Assembly (NCBI GenBank): GCA_009377755.1
Contig: WHTM01000030.1
Coordinates: forward strand, 1 to 61,968
DNA: 61,968 nt
Direction of reading: 5' to 3'
Origin: Hyphomicrobiales bacterium
GTDB lineage: Bacteria > Pseudomonadota > Alphaproteobacteria > Rhizobiales > Xanthobacteraceae
Shown here one piece after another: positions 9,809-17,793 of the stretch. Every line of letters begins with the position of its first letter. Within the stretch, counting starts at the first letter, position 1. Both the position numbers and the translations under genes were made by a program. Below the pieces are notes generated by a model. It was not told the DNA's origin, made no database searches, and saw nothing but the letters and a program-made list of their open reading frames with translations.

Positions 9809-11182
9809 ATGACCGATCCGCGTCCAGACACTATCTTCGCCCTCTCCTCCGGCCGGCCGCCGGCGGCGATCGCGGTGGTGCGGATATCGGGGCCACGTGC
9901 GGGCGATGCGCTACAGGCGTTGATCGGTCGCATCCCCGCGCCGCGCCGCGCCGCGCTCGCACGGGTGCGCGATCCGTGGTCCGGCGAGATGATCGACGAG
10001 GCGCTGGCGCTGTGGTTCCCGGGGCCGGCGAGCGAGACCGGCGAGGACGTGGCCGAACTGCAATTGCACGGTGGACGCGCGGTGATCGCCGCGGTGCTGG
10101 CGGCGCTCGGGAGGGTCGAAGGCTTGCGGCCGGCGGAAGCCGGCGAGTTCACGCGCCGCGCTTTCGCCAATGGGCGGCTGGACCTGACCGCCGTGGAGGG
10201 CCTTGCCGACCTGATCGGTGCGGAAACGGAGGCACAGCGGCGCCAAGCCTACCGGCAACTCAAGGGCCTGTTGGGTGACCGTGCGGAGGGTTGGCGCCGG
10301 CGGCTCATCAAGGCCCTCGCGCTGGTCGAGGCGGGCATCGATTTTTCCGACGAAGGCGATGTCCCCGCTACGCTGATGGAGGAAGCACGGGCCGCGACGC
10401 GGAGGCTGCTTGAGGAAATTCTGGTGGTGCTGGCCGATGGCCGTCGCGGCGAGCGGCTGCGCGACGGCATGGTGGTGGCCATCGCCGGCCCGCCGAATGC
10501 CGGCAAGTCGACGCTGCTCAATCGCCTGGCCAGACGCGAGGCCGCGATCGTCTCGCCCTACGCGGGGACGACCCGGGACGTGATCGAGGTTCACCTGGAT
10601 CTCGACGGCTATCCGGTGACGCTGCTCGATACCGCCGGGGTGCGCGACACCGGCGATCCGGTCGAGATGGAAGGAGTGAATCGGGCGCGCGCCAGGGCAG
10701 CCGAGGCTGATCTGGTTCTGTGGGTGGTTGATGCCGCTTCGGGATGTCCCGTCTCGGGTCCAGAAGCCGACGGATCCGTTTGGCTTGTTCGCAACAAGAC
10801 CGATCTTCTTGACGACTCGGGCGAGGAAAGGGCGCCCGGCCGAAGAAATGAATTAGAAAAGGCGAGAAAGAAGCAATATTTTGTTCATTGTTTTGACATT
10901 TCGGCCAGTGAAGGGCGAGGAGTTGATTCACTTATTAAAGCGCTGGCCGATGCAGCGTCAGGACACATTGATGCTGAGCCGGCGCTGATTACCCGGGCCC
11001 GGCATCGGATGGCGCTCGCCGAGACCTCAGAGGCGCTCGGTCGTGCCTTGCAGCAGACCGACGATGACCTGGTGGCCGAGGAATTGCGGCTCGCGACTCG
11101 GGCGCTCGGGCGCCTCACAGGACGGGTCGACGTGGAGGACATTCTCGATGTGATTTTCCGCGACTTCTGCATCGGAAAATGA
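9809..11182 (+). CDS. mnmE: tRNA modification GTPase MnmE (TrmE)
   Basis: With MnmG this GTPase makes the carboxymethylaminomethyl group at wobble uridine 34 of certain tRNAs. The 457-residue protein has the folate-binding N-terminal domain ([22 protein letters not shown]), a helical domain, and a GTPase domain inserted at about 218-380. The GTPase domain shows GPPNAGKST (227-235), TRDVIE, DTAG and NKTD. It ends FCIGK, the conserved cysteine motif of the active site. Length and all motifs are normal. mnmG follows at 11392, as in many alphaproteobacteria. Confidence 0.98.
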   Translation: MTDPRPDTIFALSSGRPPAAIAVVRISGPRAGDALQALIGRIPAPRRAALARVRDPWSGEMIDEALALWFPGPASETGEDVAELQLHGGRAVIAAVLAALGRVEGLRPAEAGEFTRRAFANGRLDLTAVEGLADLIGAETEAQRRQAYRQLKGLLGDRAEGWRRRLIKALALVEAGIDFSDEGDVPATLMEEARAATRRLLEEILVVLADGRRGERLRDGMVVAIAGPPNAGKSTLLNRLARREAAIVSPYAGTTRDVIEVHLDLDGYPVTLLDTAGVRDTGDPVEMEGVNRARARAAEADLVLWVVDAASGCPVSGPEADGSVWLVRNKTDLLDDSGEERAPGRRNELEKARKKQYFVHCFDISASEGRGVDSLIKALADAASGHIDAEPALITRARHRMALAETSEALGRALQQTDDDLVAEELRLATRALGRLTGRVDVEDILDVIFRDFCIGK

Positions 11183-11295
11183 AGGACGACCTAAGGGCGA
11201 ACGGCCCGGTCAATCGGTGCATTCGAAACAATGTCGTGCTGATTGAACCCGGACAATATGGTCGTCCGGAGCGGACGCGCGGGTGTTCCGCCGGC

Positions 11296-11311
11296 TGTTT
11301 CACGTGAAACA
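11296..11311. promoter_or_regulatory. parS centromere site 1
   Basis: TGTTTCACGTGAAACA is a perfect 16-bp palindrome and exactly the canonical bacterial parS, the loading site for ParB. It lies in the mnmE-mnmG gap, 2.7-3.9 kb from parA and parB encoded below. ParB spreads from such sites to organise the origin region. Confidence 0.92.
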
Positions 11312-11391
11312 TCGCGCGAGCCGCGCGAATTTCCATTTTTTGACCGGCCTGACCGCCTCAGGTAAAAGCAGGACTATTCGGGAAACACGCC

Positions 11392-13263
11392 ATGGACCGG
11401 AGATTCGACGTCATTGTTGTCGGCGGCGGCCATGCCGGCTGCGAGGCTGCTGCCGCATCCGCCAGGATGGGGGCCGAAACCGCCCTGGTGACTCACCGGT
11501 TCGCGACGGTCGGCGCCATGTCGTGCAATCCGGCGATCGGCGGACTCGGAAAGGGACACCTGGTCCGTGAGGTCGATGCCCTGGACGGCTTGATGGGGCG
11601 TGCCGCCGACCGCGGCGGCATCCAATTCCGCGTCCTGAACAGGCGCAAGGGGCCTGCGGTCCGGGGACCGCGTGCCCAGGCCGATCGCCGGCTCTATGCA
11701 GACGCCATGCGGGCGGCGATTCGCGAAACGCCACGTCTGACCGTGATCGAAGGGGAAGCCGACGACATCATCCTGGCCGGCGGCCAGGTATCCGGCTTGC
11801 GGTTGACGGACGGCCGGGAATTTTCCGGCGGTGCGGTGGTGCTGACCACCGGCACCTTCCTGCGCGGCTTGATCCACATCGGCGAACGACAGACGCCGGC
11901 CGGCCGGGTCGGGGAGGCGCCGGCGATTGGGCTTTCCACCACGCTGGAACGGTTCGGTTTTGCCTTGGCGCGGCTGAAGACCGGCACCCCGCCGCGGCTC
12001 GACGGCACCACCATCGACTGGGCGGCCCTGAAGATGCAGCCGGGTGACGATCCGCCGGTGCCATTCTCGGTGCTCACCGACCGGATCGATAACCGCCAAG
12101 TGGACTGCGGCATCACCCGCACGGTCGAGGCAACGCATGCGGTCATCCGGGCGAATGTCCACCGTTCGCCGATGTATTCCGGCCAGATCGCCAGCCGAGG
12201 CCCCCGCTATTGCCCGTCGATCGAGGACAAGATCGTCCGCTTCGGTGAGCGGGACGGACACCAGATCTTCCTTGAACCCGAGGGACTCGACGATCCAACC
12301 GTCTATCCGAACGGAATCTCGACATCGCTGCCCGAGGACGTGCAGCTCGCGCTGATCGCGACCATTCCCGGGCTGGAAAAGACTCGGATGGTGCGACCGG
12401 GCTATGCGATCGAATACGATCACGTCGACCCGCGCGAACTCTCCGCTACGCTTGAGACCAAGCGGGTGAGGGGTCTGTTCCTCGCCGGGCAGATCAACGG
12501 CACCACCGGCTACGAGGAGGCTGCGGCGCAGGGCCTCGTCGCCGGCCTCAATGCCGCCGCCCGCGCCGGGGGTGGCGCCGGCATCGTGTTTGACCGGGCC
12601 GACGCCTATCTCGGAGTGATGATTGACGACCTGGTCACCCGCGGCGTCACCGAGCCCTATCGGATGTTCACGTCACGCGCCGAATACCGGCTAACGCTCC
12701 GTGCCGATAACGCCGATCAGCGGCTGACTGACAAAGGCATCGTGCTCGGCTGCGTCGGATCGGAACGGGAGCGCCGGCATCACAAAAAAATGGCCGCTCT
12801 GGCCGCGGCGCGTGCTTTGGCGAAATCCTTGTCGGTCACGCCCAACGAAGCCGCGCGGCATGGTCTCAGCCTCAACAAGGACGGCCAGCGGCGCTCCGCC
12901 TTCGAGCTGCTGTCGTATCCGACCATCAGCTTTCGTGATATTGCATGCATCTGGCCGGAAATCGGCGGTTTGGCCCCGGATGCCGCCGAACAGCTCGAAA
13001 TCGACGCCAAGTATGCCGTATATCTCGATCGGCAATCGGCCGATGTGGCGGCGTTCCGCCGGGACGAGAATCTGGAGCTTCCCACCGAACTGGACTACGC
13101 CGACATCCGAGGCCTCTCCAACGAAGTGCGCCAGAAGCTTGCCGCCATCCGGCCGCGCACCATCGGCCAGGCCGGGCGAATCGACGGCATCACGCCGGCT
13201 GCCCTGACGCTGCTGGCCGTGCATTTACGCCGGCCGACCCGGGCGTCGCGGTCCCATGGGTGA
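11392..13263 (+). CDS. mnmG: tRNA U34 modification enzyme MnmG (GidA)
   Basis: MnmG binds FAD and NADH and pairs with MnmE to modify wobble uridine. The 623-residue protein has the dinucleotide motif [12 protein letters not shown] (10-20). It also has the [28 protein letters not shown] block with catalytic cysteine, the second family signature in the [25 protein letters not shown] region, and the C-terminal helical domain (RVDVE-type [14 protein letters not shown]). Its last eight bases overlap rsmG. The start ATG follows a weak GGGAAAC. Confidence 0.97.
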   Translation: MDRRFDVIVVGGGHAGCEAAAASARMGAETALVTHRFATVGAMSCNPAIGGLGKGHLVREVDALDGLMGRAADRGGIQFRVLNRRKGPAVRGPRAQADRRLYADAMRAAIRETPRLTVIEGEADDIILAGGQVSGLRLTDGREFSGGAVVLTTGTFLRGLIHIGERQTPAGRVGEAPAIGLSTTLERFGFALARLKTGTPPRLDGTTIDWAALKMQPGDDPPVPFSVLTDRIDNRQVDCGITRTVEATHAVIRANVHRSPMYSGQIASRGPRYCPSIEDKIVRFGERDGHQIFLEPEGLDDPTVYPNGISTSLPEDVQLALIATIPGLEKTRMVRPGYAIEYDHVDPRELSATLETKRVRGLFLAGQINGTTGYEEAAAQGLVAGLNAAARAGGGAGIVFDRADAYLGVMIDDLVTRGVTEPYRMFTSRAEYRLTLRADNADQRLTDKGIVLGCVGSERERRHHKKMAALAAARALAKSLSVTPNEAARHGLSLNKDGQRRSAFELLSYPTISFRDIACIWPEIGGLAPDAAEQLEIDAKYAVYLDRQSADVAAFRRDENLELPTELDYADIRGLSNEVRQKLAAIRPRTIGQAGRIDGITPAALTLLAVHLRRPTRASRSHG

Positions 13264-13981
13264 GGGGCGTGTCCCAAGTCCGCCGCCGCCGTCAGCACAC
13301 TCCGGCGTACCCGACCTCATAACAGACCGGGCCCAGGCGCTCAAACTGACCCCTGTTTCACGTGAAACAGCGGACCGCCTGGACCGGCTTGTCGCCCTGC
13401 TGCTGGAGTGGCAGCCAAAGAAAAATCTTGTGGCCCAGTCTACCCTGCCCTACCTCTGGACCCGGCATGTGGCGGACTCGCTCCAGCTGATTCGGCTGGC
13501 TCCGGACGCCAAAATCTGGGTCGATCTCGGGTCCGGCGGAGGTTTTCCGGGCCTAGTGATTGCCTGCGCGGTGGCGGAGCGGCCGGGAGCGATCGTGCAT
13601 CTGGTCGAAAGCAACGCCAAGAAGTGCGCCTTTTTGCGCGAAGCCGTCCGATTGATCGAGCTTCCCGCGGCGGTGCATTGCGAACGGATTGAGCATTTCA
13701 CCAGTCATTTCAACGAACCCGCCGACGTCGTCACCGCCCGCGCGCTGGCACCGCTCGATCGCCTTCTGCCGCTAGCCGCTCCATTGTTGAAAACTCACGG
13801 CACCGGCTTATTTCCCAAGGGTCAAGATGTAGCGGCTGAATTGACCGCGGCCTCCAAATGTTGGAGCATCCAGTTCGTCATAGAGCCGAGCGTAACCTCA
13901 CCGCTGAGTAGTATTCTCGTTGTGCGTAATCTGGGACTGTGCCCGGCCGCGCCGGGGCGAACTTCGGATTCGGGACATTAG
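13256..13981 (+). CDS. rsmG: 16S rRNA (guanine527-N7) methyltransferase RsmG (GidB)
   Basis: RsmG methylates G527 of 16S rRNA. The 241-residue product shows the family block FPKKNLVA-like [26 protein letters not shown], the SAM-binding [13 protein letters not shown], and [13 protein letters not shown]. The normal end (ILVVRNLG) is followed by an extra [14 protein letters not shown]: the last eight of these residues and the stop codon come from half of a CTAG-type palindrome (13957-13981). It overlaps mnmG by eight bases. A perfect parS lies inside the reading frame at 13354-13369, encoding residues around PVSRET. Confidence 0.96.
   Translation: MGEGRVPSPPPPSAHSGVPDLITDRAQALKLTPVSRETADRLDRLVALLLEWQPKKNLVAQSTLPYLWTRHVADSLQLIRLAPDAKIWVDLGSGGGFPGLVIACAVAERPGAIVHLVESNAKKCAFLREAVRLIELPAAVHCERIEHFTSHFNEPADVVTARALAPLDRLLPLAAPLLKTHGTGLFPKGQDVAAELTAASKCWSIQFVIEPSVTSPLSSILVVRNLGLCPAAPGRTSDSGH
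13354..13369. promoter_or_regulatory. parS centromere site 2, inside rsmG
   Basis: A second perfect TGTTTCACGTGAAACA lies within codons 33-38 of rsmG. Two sites 2.06 kb apart, both close to parAB, fit the clustered parS arrangement around alphaproteobacterial origins. Confidence 0.92.
13957..13981. repeat. Half of a CTAG-type palindrome providing the rsmG stop
   Basis: GCGAACTTCGGATTCGGGAC followed by ATTAG matches the right arm of the repeats at 3763-3837 and 6563-6637. The left arm is missing. The TAG in its terminal ATTAG (elsewhere ACTAG) is the rsmG stop codon. Confidence 0.75.
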
Positions 13982-14007
13982 CCGATCAACATCCGGATAA
14001 AGTGGTT

Positions 14008-14886
14008 ATGACGGAGACGTCGACTCCATCACCGTCCGAGGATTCGGCGCAAATCGCGCCGTTGATCCCGAAGGTTGCCGAGCCGAAGCCGCCGCGGGTG
14101 CTGGCGATCGCCAACCAGAAGGGCGGCGTGGGCAAGACCACGACCGCCATCAATCTCGGCACCGCGCTGGCCGCAATCGGTGAGCAGGTGCTGATCGTAG
14201 ATCTCGACCCGCAGGGCAATGCCTCGACCGGGCTCGGCATCGACCGTCGCAGCCGCCGCTGCTCCACCTATGACGTATTGATCGGGACCGCAGGTCTGCG
14301 CGGCGCGATCCTGGAGACGGCGGTGCCGCGGCTGCACATTGCGCCCTCGACGCTGGATCTGTCGGGCCTGGAGCTCGAGATCGGTCAGGCACGCGACCGC
14401 GCCTTCCGGCTGCGCAGCGCGATCACCCCGCTCAACATCGGCAAGCCGGATCGGATGGACTACAGCTACGTGCTGGTCGATTGCCCGCCGTCGCTGAATC
14501 TCCTGACGGTGAACGCGATGGCGGCGGCGCATGCCATCCTGGTGCCGCTGCAATGCGAGTTCTTCGCGCTGGAAGGCCTGTCGCAACTGTTGCGAACGGT
14601 GGAGCAGGTCAAATCGACGCTCAATCCCAACCTGACCATCCACGGCATCGTACTCACCATGTACGACTCGCGCAACAAGCTGTCCGGGCAAGTCGTCGCC
14701 GACGTGCGCGAGTTCATGGGAGCCAAGGTCTACGACACCATGATCCCGCGCAACGTGCGCGTCTCCGAAGCACCGTCCTACGGCAAGCCGGTGCTCGTCT
14801 ACGACCTCAAGTGCGTCGGCAGCGAAGCCTACCTGCGGCTCGCGACCGAAATCATCCAGCGCGAGAAGGAGCTGCGGGCGGGCTAG
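14008..14886 (+). CDS. parA: Chromosome partitioning ATPase ParA
   Basis: ParA is the DNA-binding ATPase whose gradient moves ParB-parS complexes and so separates replicated origins. The 292-residue protein has the deviant Walker A motif KGGVGKTT (38-45), Walker A' VLIVDLDPQGNAST, and Walker B YVLVDCPPSLN, then the characteristic VPLQCEFFALEGLSQL and RNVRVSEAPSYGKP. A 33-residue acidic/proline N-terminal tail precedes the core. ATG 14008 gives the usual length; an upstream in-frame start would extend into rsmG. parB follows after a repeat-filled gap. Confidence 0.97.
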   Translation: MTETSTPSPSEDSAQIAPLIPKVAEPKPPRVLAIANQKGGVGKTTTAINLGTALAAIGEQVLIVDLDPQGNASTGLGIDRRSRRCSTYDVLIGTAGLRGAILETAVPRLHIAPSTLDLSGLELEIGQARDRAFRLRSAITPLNIGKPDRMDYSYVLVDCPPSLNLLTVNAMAAAHAILVPLQCEFFALEGLSQLLRTVEQVKSTLNPNLTIHGIVLTMYDSRNKLSGQVVADVREFMGAKVYDTMIPRNVRVSEAPSYGKPVLVYDLKCVGSEAYLRLATEIIQREKELRAG

Positions 14887-14968
14887 TGCCAAAACCGCCG
14901 ACATACGATCGTCATTGCGAGGACCGCGAGCCCAGAACGGAGCGAAGGGCGGAGCGGGACGAAGCAAT

Positions 14969-15043
14969 CTAGTGTCGCGATTCGGAAGTTCGCTTGAGTG
15001 CTCACTTGCTCCGGAGCGAAGTTCCGGATCAAAGCGACACTAG
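14969..15043. repeat. CTAG-bounded 75-bp palindrome, copy 6 (left half of doublet III)
   Basis: Begins CTAGTGTCGCGATTCGGAAG and ends CAAAGCGACACTAG, exactly 75 bp, with GTTCGC and GCGAAG inner arms. The arms differ from copies 1 and 3 in matched positions, so pairing is preserved despite sequence change. Confidence 0.8.
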
Positions 15044-15056
15044 AATCAATATGTTG

Positions 15057-15084
15057 CTAGTGTCCTTCGAATTCGGGACACTAG
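15057..15084. repeat. CTAG-bounded palindrome, deleted copy 7 (right half of doublet III)
   Basis: A 28-bp remnant, CTAGTGTCC..GGGACACTAG, keeping both ends and losing the centre. It follows copy 6 after 13 bases (AATCAATATGTTG), the same spacing as in doublets I and II. Confidence 0.7.
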
Positions 15085-15226
15085 TCGTACAAGCAAGCCG
15101 CCCCTGGATTGCTTCGTCGGCTGCGCCTCCTCGCAATGACGGGAATGATTCTGACTCAGTGCTTGACGCCTTCAGGTGAGCCTTCGATTCCGATGCGGGC
15201 ATGATCAACAATCAGCGAGGAATAAC

Positions 15227-16129
15227 GTGGCGATCGATTCCATGGAGATCGAGATGGCAGACGAGGCTGCGCGTTCGCGATTGGGGCGCGGTCTTGCGGC
15301 GCTGATCGGCGACGACGAAACGCCGCCACTGGAGCGCGCGCGGACGCAACGTAAAGTCTCGATCGAATCTCTGCGTCCGAACCCGCGCAATCCACGTCAA
15401 ACCTTTTCCGATGCCGAGTTGGAGGAACTCGCGGGCTCGGTGCGCGAGCGTGGCATTATCCAGCCGATCGTCGTACGTCCGTTCCCCGGCAAGGCCGATT
15501 CGTATGAGATCATCGCCGGCGAGCGCCGCTGGCGCGCGGCGCAACGTGCCGGCCTGCACGATGTGCCGATCGTCGCGCTCGATGTCAGCGATGCCCAGGC
15601 GCTGGAACTTGCCATCATCGAAAACGTGCAGCGTGCCGATCTTAATCCGCTCGAAGAAGCGGCCGGCTACCAGGCGCTGATGAATGAATTTGGCCACGGT
15701 CAAGACGCGGTCGCCAAGATCGTCGGCAAGAGCCGCAGCCACGTCGCCAACACGCTGCGACTGCTGAAGCTGTCCGATCCGGTGAAGGCGTATCTTCATT
15801 CGGGCAAGCTCTCGGCGGGCCACGCGCGCATGCTCATCGGACAACCGAATGCCGAAGAGCTCGCAGAGATGATCGTCGACCGCGGGCTCAATGTCCGTCA
15901 GGTCGAGGCGCTGGCACGCAAGGAGGGCAAGGCGCAGGCCAAGGACCTCAAACCGCCGCGGCGCACCGGCAAGGATGCCGATACGGTCGCGCTGGAAAAA
16001 CGAATCTCGGACGCGCTCGGCCTGCAGGTGAGCGTCGACCACCGCGGCACCTGGGGCATCCTGCACATCCACTACCGCGACCTCGACCAGCTCGATGAGG
16101 TGCTGCGGCGGTTGGAGGGGAAGCGGTAG
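15227..16129 (+). CDS. parB: Chromosome partitioning protein ParB
   Basis: ParB is a CTP-dependent DNA clamp that loads at parS. The 300-residue protein has the ParA-contact motif LGRGLAAL (19-26), the CTP-binding GERRWRAAQRAG (about 97-108), the ENVQRADLNPLEEA helix, and a helix-turn-helix (AKIVGKSRSHVANTLRLL, about 164-181). The C-terminal dimer domain ends LDEVLRRLEGKR. The GTG at 15227 is preferred because GAGGA lies five bases upstream; ATG codons at 15242 and 15254 are alternatives. Both parS sites lie within 4 kb. Confidence 0.96.
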   Translation: MAIDSMEIEMADEAARSRLGRGLAALIGDDETPPLERARTQRKVSIESLRPNPRNPRQTFSDAELEELAGSVRERGIIQPIVVRPFPGKADSYEIIAGERRWRAAQRAGLHDVPIVALDVSDAQALELAIIENVQRADLNPLEEAAGYQALMNEFGHGQDAVAKIVGKSRSHVANTLRLLKLSDPVKAYLHSGKLSAGHARMLIGQPNAEELAEMIVDRGLNVRQVEALARKEGKAQAKDLKPPRRTGKDADTVALEKRISDALGLQVSVDHRGTWGILHIHYRDLDQLDEVLRRLEGKR

Positions 16130-16135
16130 GCCCCG

Positions 16136-16206
16136 TAGCCCGGATGGAGCGCAGCGACATCCGGGACCGCCGTCCCCGCATTTCGCTGCGCTTCAATGCG
16201 GGCTAC
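16136..16206. repeat. REP-like element (GTAGCCCGGAT family), two-armed
   Basis: GTAGCCCGGATGGAGCGCAG starts the left arm and CTTCAATGCGGGCTAC ends the right arm. The element lies directly after the parB stop and bounds the left side of a small accessory insert. 16207-16354 holds nothing else supported. Confidence 0.7.
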
Positions 16207-16354
16207 TTGTTTCACCACCAGCCGCAGGCCGAGTTCGTCCATGGCGCGCGGCAGATCGGGGATGTCCGCCAGCATCGCACGGGAATTGGGTGGTTCATCG
16301 CTCGCCACGACGGGCTCTCTGTCAGGTCAGGGCCGCCAAAATCCTACGGCACAT

Positions 16355-16798
16355 TCAGCATTTGCCCGCTGATGTGCAGGCGAGTTGCCGGTAAACGCCC
16401 CCTTTCAGCTCCGCATAAATCCGGAAGCGCTGGCCGGCGTTGGCAAAGGCAAAAATGTGATGATCCGCAGAATACACCCTGTCGCCGATGCCGGCGACGC
16501 TGTCGACGAACTGGGGAACGACAGTCACCGCCGACGAAATATTTGCGCCTTGCGCGACAAGGAGCTGCAGCGCATAGACATCGGCATCCTGGCTCACCCG
16601 CAGATAGCAGGAGACATTGGAGATATCCAAGCGCCTGCCGCTCGGAACGGGGGCGAAATTGATGTTGCAGATTCCCGAGCCGCATGCGCCGTTCCTATAG
16701 TCCTGGAAGGGCGCTGCTTGTGCCGCTGATGCGACGGGCAGCCAGAAAAGACACGCCAGCAGAGCACCGGCAAAACGCACGCGTGCGATCGTGTTCAT
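16355..16798 (-). CDS. Secreted cysteine-containing hypothetical protein A
   Basis: The 147-residue protein starts MNTIARVRFAGALLACLFWL with a signal peptide cut near AQA-AP. The mature chain has five cysteines (ACGSGICN, NVSCYL, QLACTSAGKC) and strand-rich sequence such as SRVVPQFVDSVAGIGDR-like VVPQFVDSV. ATG 16798 follows GGGAGAGG. The second secreted gene (17043-17618) shares a 24-base block upstream and a similar general layout (signal peptide, GINF/NINF strand, repeated Cys), so the two may be distant paralogues. Function unknown. Confidence 0.7.
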   Translation of the reverse strand: MNTIARVRFAGALLACLFWLPVASAAQAAPFQDYRNGACGSGICNINFAPVPSGRRLDISNVSCYLRVSQDADVYALQLLVAQGANISSAVTVVPQFVDSVAGIGDRVYSADHHIFAFANAGQRFRIYAELKGGVYRQLACTSAGKC

Positions 16799-16870
16799 GA
16801 ACCCCTCTCCCAAGTTGTTCGCTTTGTCTGAGCGAAGAGGCAGCCTGGTTAGATTTTGCTAAATGCCACG

Positions 16871-16894
16871 GAAGGTTTGCGCATCGTCTGTTTA
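16871..16894. promoter_or_regulatory. 24-base block upstream of secreted gene A, identical to 17663-17686
   Basis: An exact 24-of-24 match to 17663-17686, in the same orientation, beginning GAAGGTTTGCGCATCG and ending CTGTTTA. It lies 73 bases before the start of gene A and 45 bases before that of gene B. A shared regulatory site or the remnant of a duplicated promoter are both possible. Confidence 0.5.
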
Positions 16895-16985
16895 AATTTA
16901 CGGTGACAGTGCGCTCAATAGTCCGCCGCCCCGATGGGCCCCCTGTCGCGCGCTCGAAGCAGTTAAGTGCACTGTCACCGTAATC
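16895..16985. repeat. Inverted repeat with TTACGGTGACAGTGC ends
   Basis: Left end TTTACGGTGACAGTGC, right end GCACTGTCACCGTAAT, enclosing about 55 bases. The 15-bp terminal inverted repeats are perfect. It abuts the 24-base block, so it looks inserted at its upstream edge: a small non-coding element of MITE type. Confidence 0.65.
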
Positions 16986-17042
16986 GCGTAATCGCGAGGT
17001 CGACGTGAGCGCCCGCAAGGCCGGACACGGACAACGGCGCTC

Positions 17043-17618
17043 CTACGGTGTGAACAGCACCGTGAACGTGGCGTTATAGACGTGGCAGGTGATCGTGGGG
17101 TCCTGCAGCAGCCGCGCGATCTTGAAGTAGTATTTTTGCGTGCCTGCGCCGTTTACGGCAAACAACCGCGTCGAGGCGATATTGAATGTGGTCGACCAAT
17201 CGAATAGGGTGCCGTCGAGCAAGGTGCGCATCGACGCCGCATGTCTCAGGCCTCCCGCTTTTGTCGGATCGGGAGCGGTGCTCTGTTTGTCGACGATCTG
17301 ACTGACAAAATCGAACCGTGCGATCTGACTTGAGCCGCTGGTCGAACTGAAGCCTGCACAGTAAAGGCTGCCATGGAACGTCACTACAGCGGCGCCGGCG
17401 CCTGGCGCGGCGAAATTGATGCCGCGGATGATCGGGATGGTGTCAGTCGCGGCGAAGGACAGGCAGGCGCCGGTCGGTCCGGCGCAGGGTGGTTGGGTTT
17501 TGATACTCACCTTCGCCGCGGCCGCAGGAGATGACGACGCCGCCCAGACGAGGCTGCTGAAAAGGAGAGCAAAACCAGGGTGCAAGACGCGTATCAAGAC
17601 GCGAATCAGGATCTGCAT
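17043..17618 (-). CDS. Secreted hypothetical protein B
   Basis: The 191-residue protein opens MQILIRVLIRVLHPGFALLF with a signal peptide ending near AAA-KV. The mature part has four cysteines (PPCAGPTGACL, SLYCAGF, ITCHVY) and beta-rich sequence (GAAVVTFHGSLYCAGF, KYYFKIARLLQDP). ATG 17618 follows GGGAGGTGG at good spacing. The stop at 17043 leaves about 245 bases before gene A on the same strand. No family is recognised; a secreted or surface role is inferred. Confidence 0.7.
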   Translation of the reverse strand: MQILIRVLIRVLHPGFALLFSSLVWAASSSPAAAAKVSIKTQPPCAGPTGACLSFAATDTIPIIRGINFAAPGAGAAVVTFHGSLYCAGFSSTSGSSQIARFDFVSQIVDKQSTAPDPTKAGGLRHAASMRTLLDGTLFDWSTTFNIASTRLFAVNGAGTQKYYFKIARLLQDPTITCHVYNATFTVLFTP

Positions 17619-17662
17619 GGCGCCACCTCCCGTGCCTGTCGTTGCACGATCTTTCACGGCTC

Positions 17663-17686
17663 GAAGGTTTGCGCATCGTCTGTTTA
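17663..17686. promoter_or_regulatory. 24-base block upstream of secreted gene B
   Basis: Exact copy of 16871-16894 (see there), 45 bases before the ATG of gene B. Beyond the 24 bases the flanks diverge at once on both sides. Confidence 0.5.
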
Positions 17687-17793
17687 GGGGAGAGCCCCCG
17701 AGCAGAACGCGAATCCGGGAACGAAAATGTGCCATACTGGCCATGGCGGCCGGCGCGGTTCCCCCGCGCCGGACGAGTTCGGGTGGTCACGCC

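Larger units (their letters stand above)
14911..15142. repeat. Split inverted repeat (CATTGCGAGG..GAAGCAATC) in the parA-parB gap
   Basis: The left arm begins GTCATTGCGAGGACCGCGAG and ends GAAGCAATC (about 14911-14969). The right arm is inverted, from GGATTGCTTCGTCGG to CCTCGCAATGACGG (about 15105-15142). This is a repeat style common in Bradyrhizobium-like genomes. Between the arms sit two CTAG-type palindromes (14969-15043 and 15057-15084), so one repeat family is nested in another. Confidence 0.75.
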
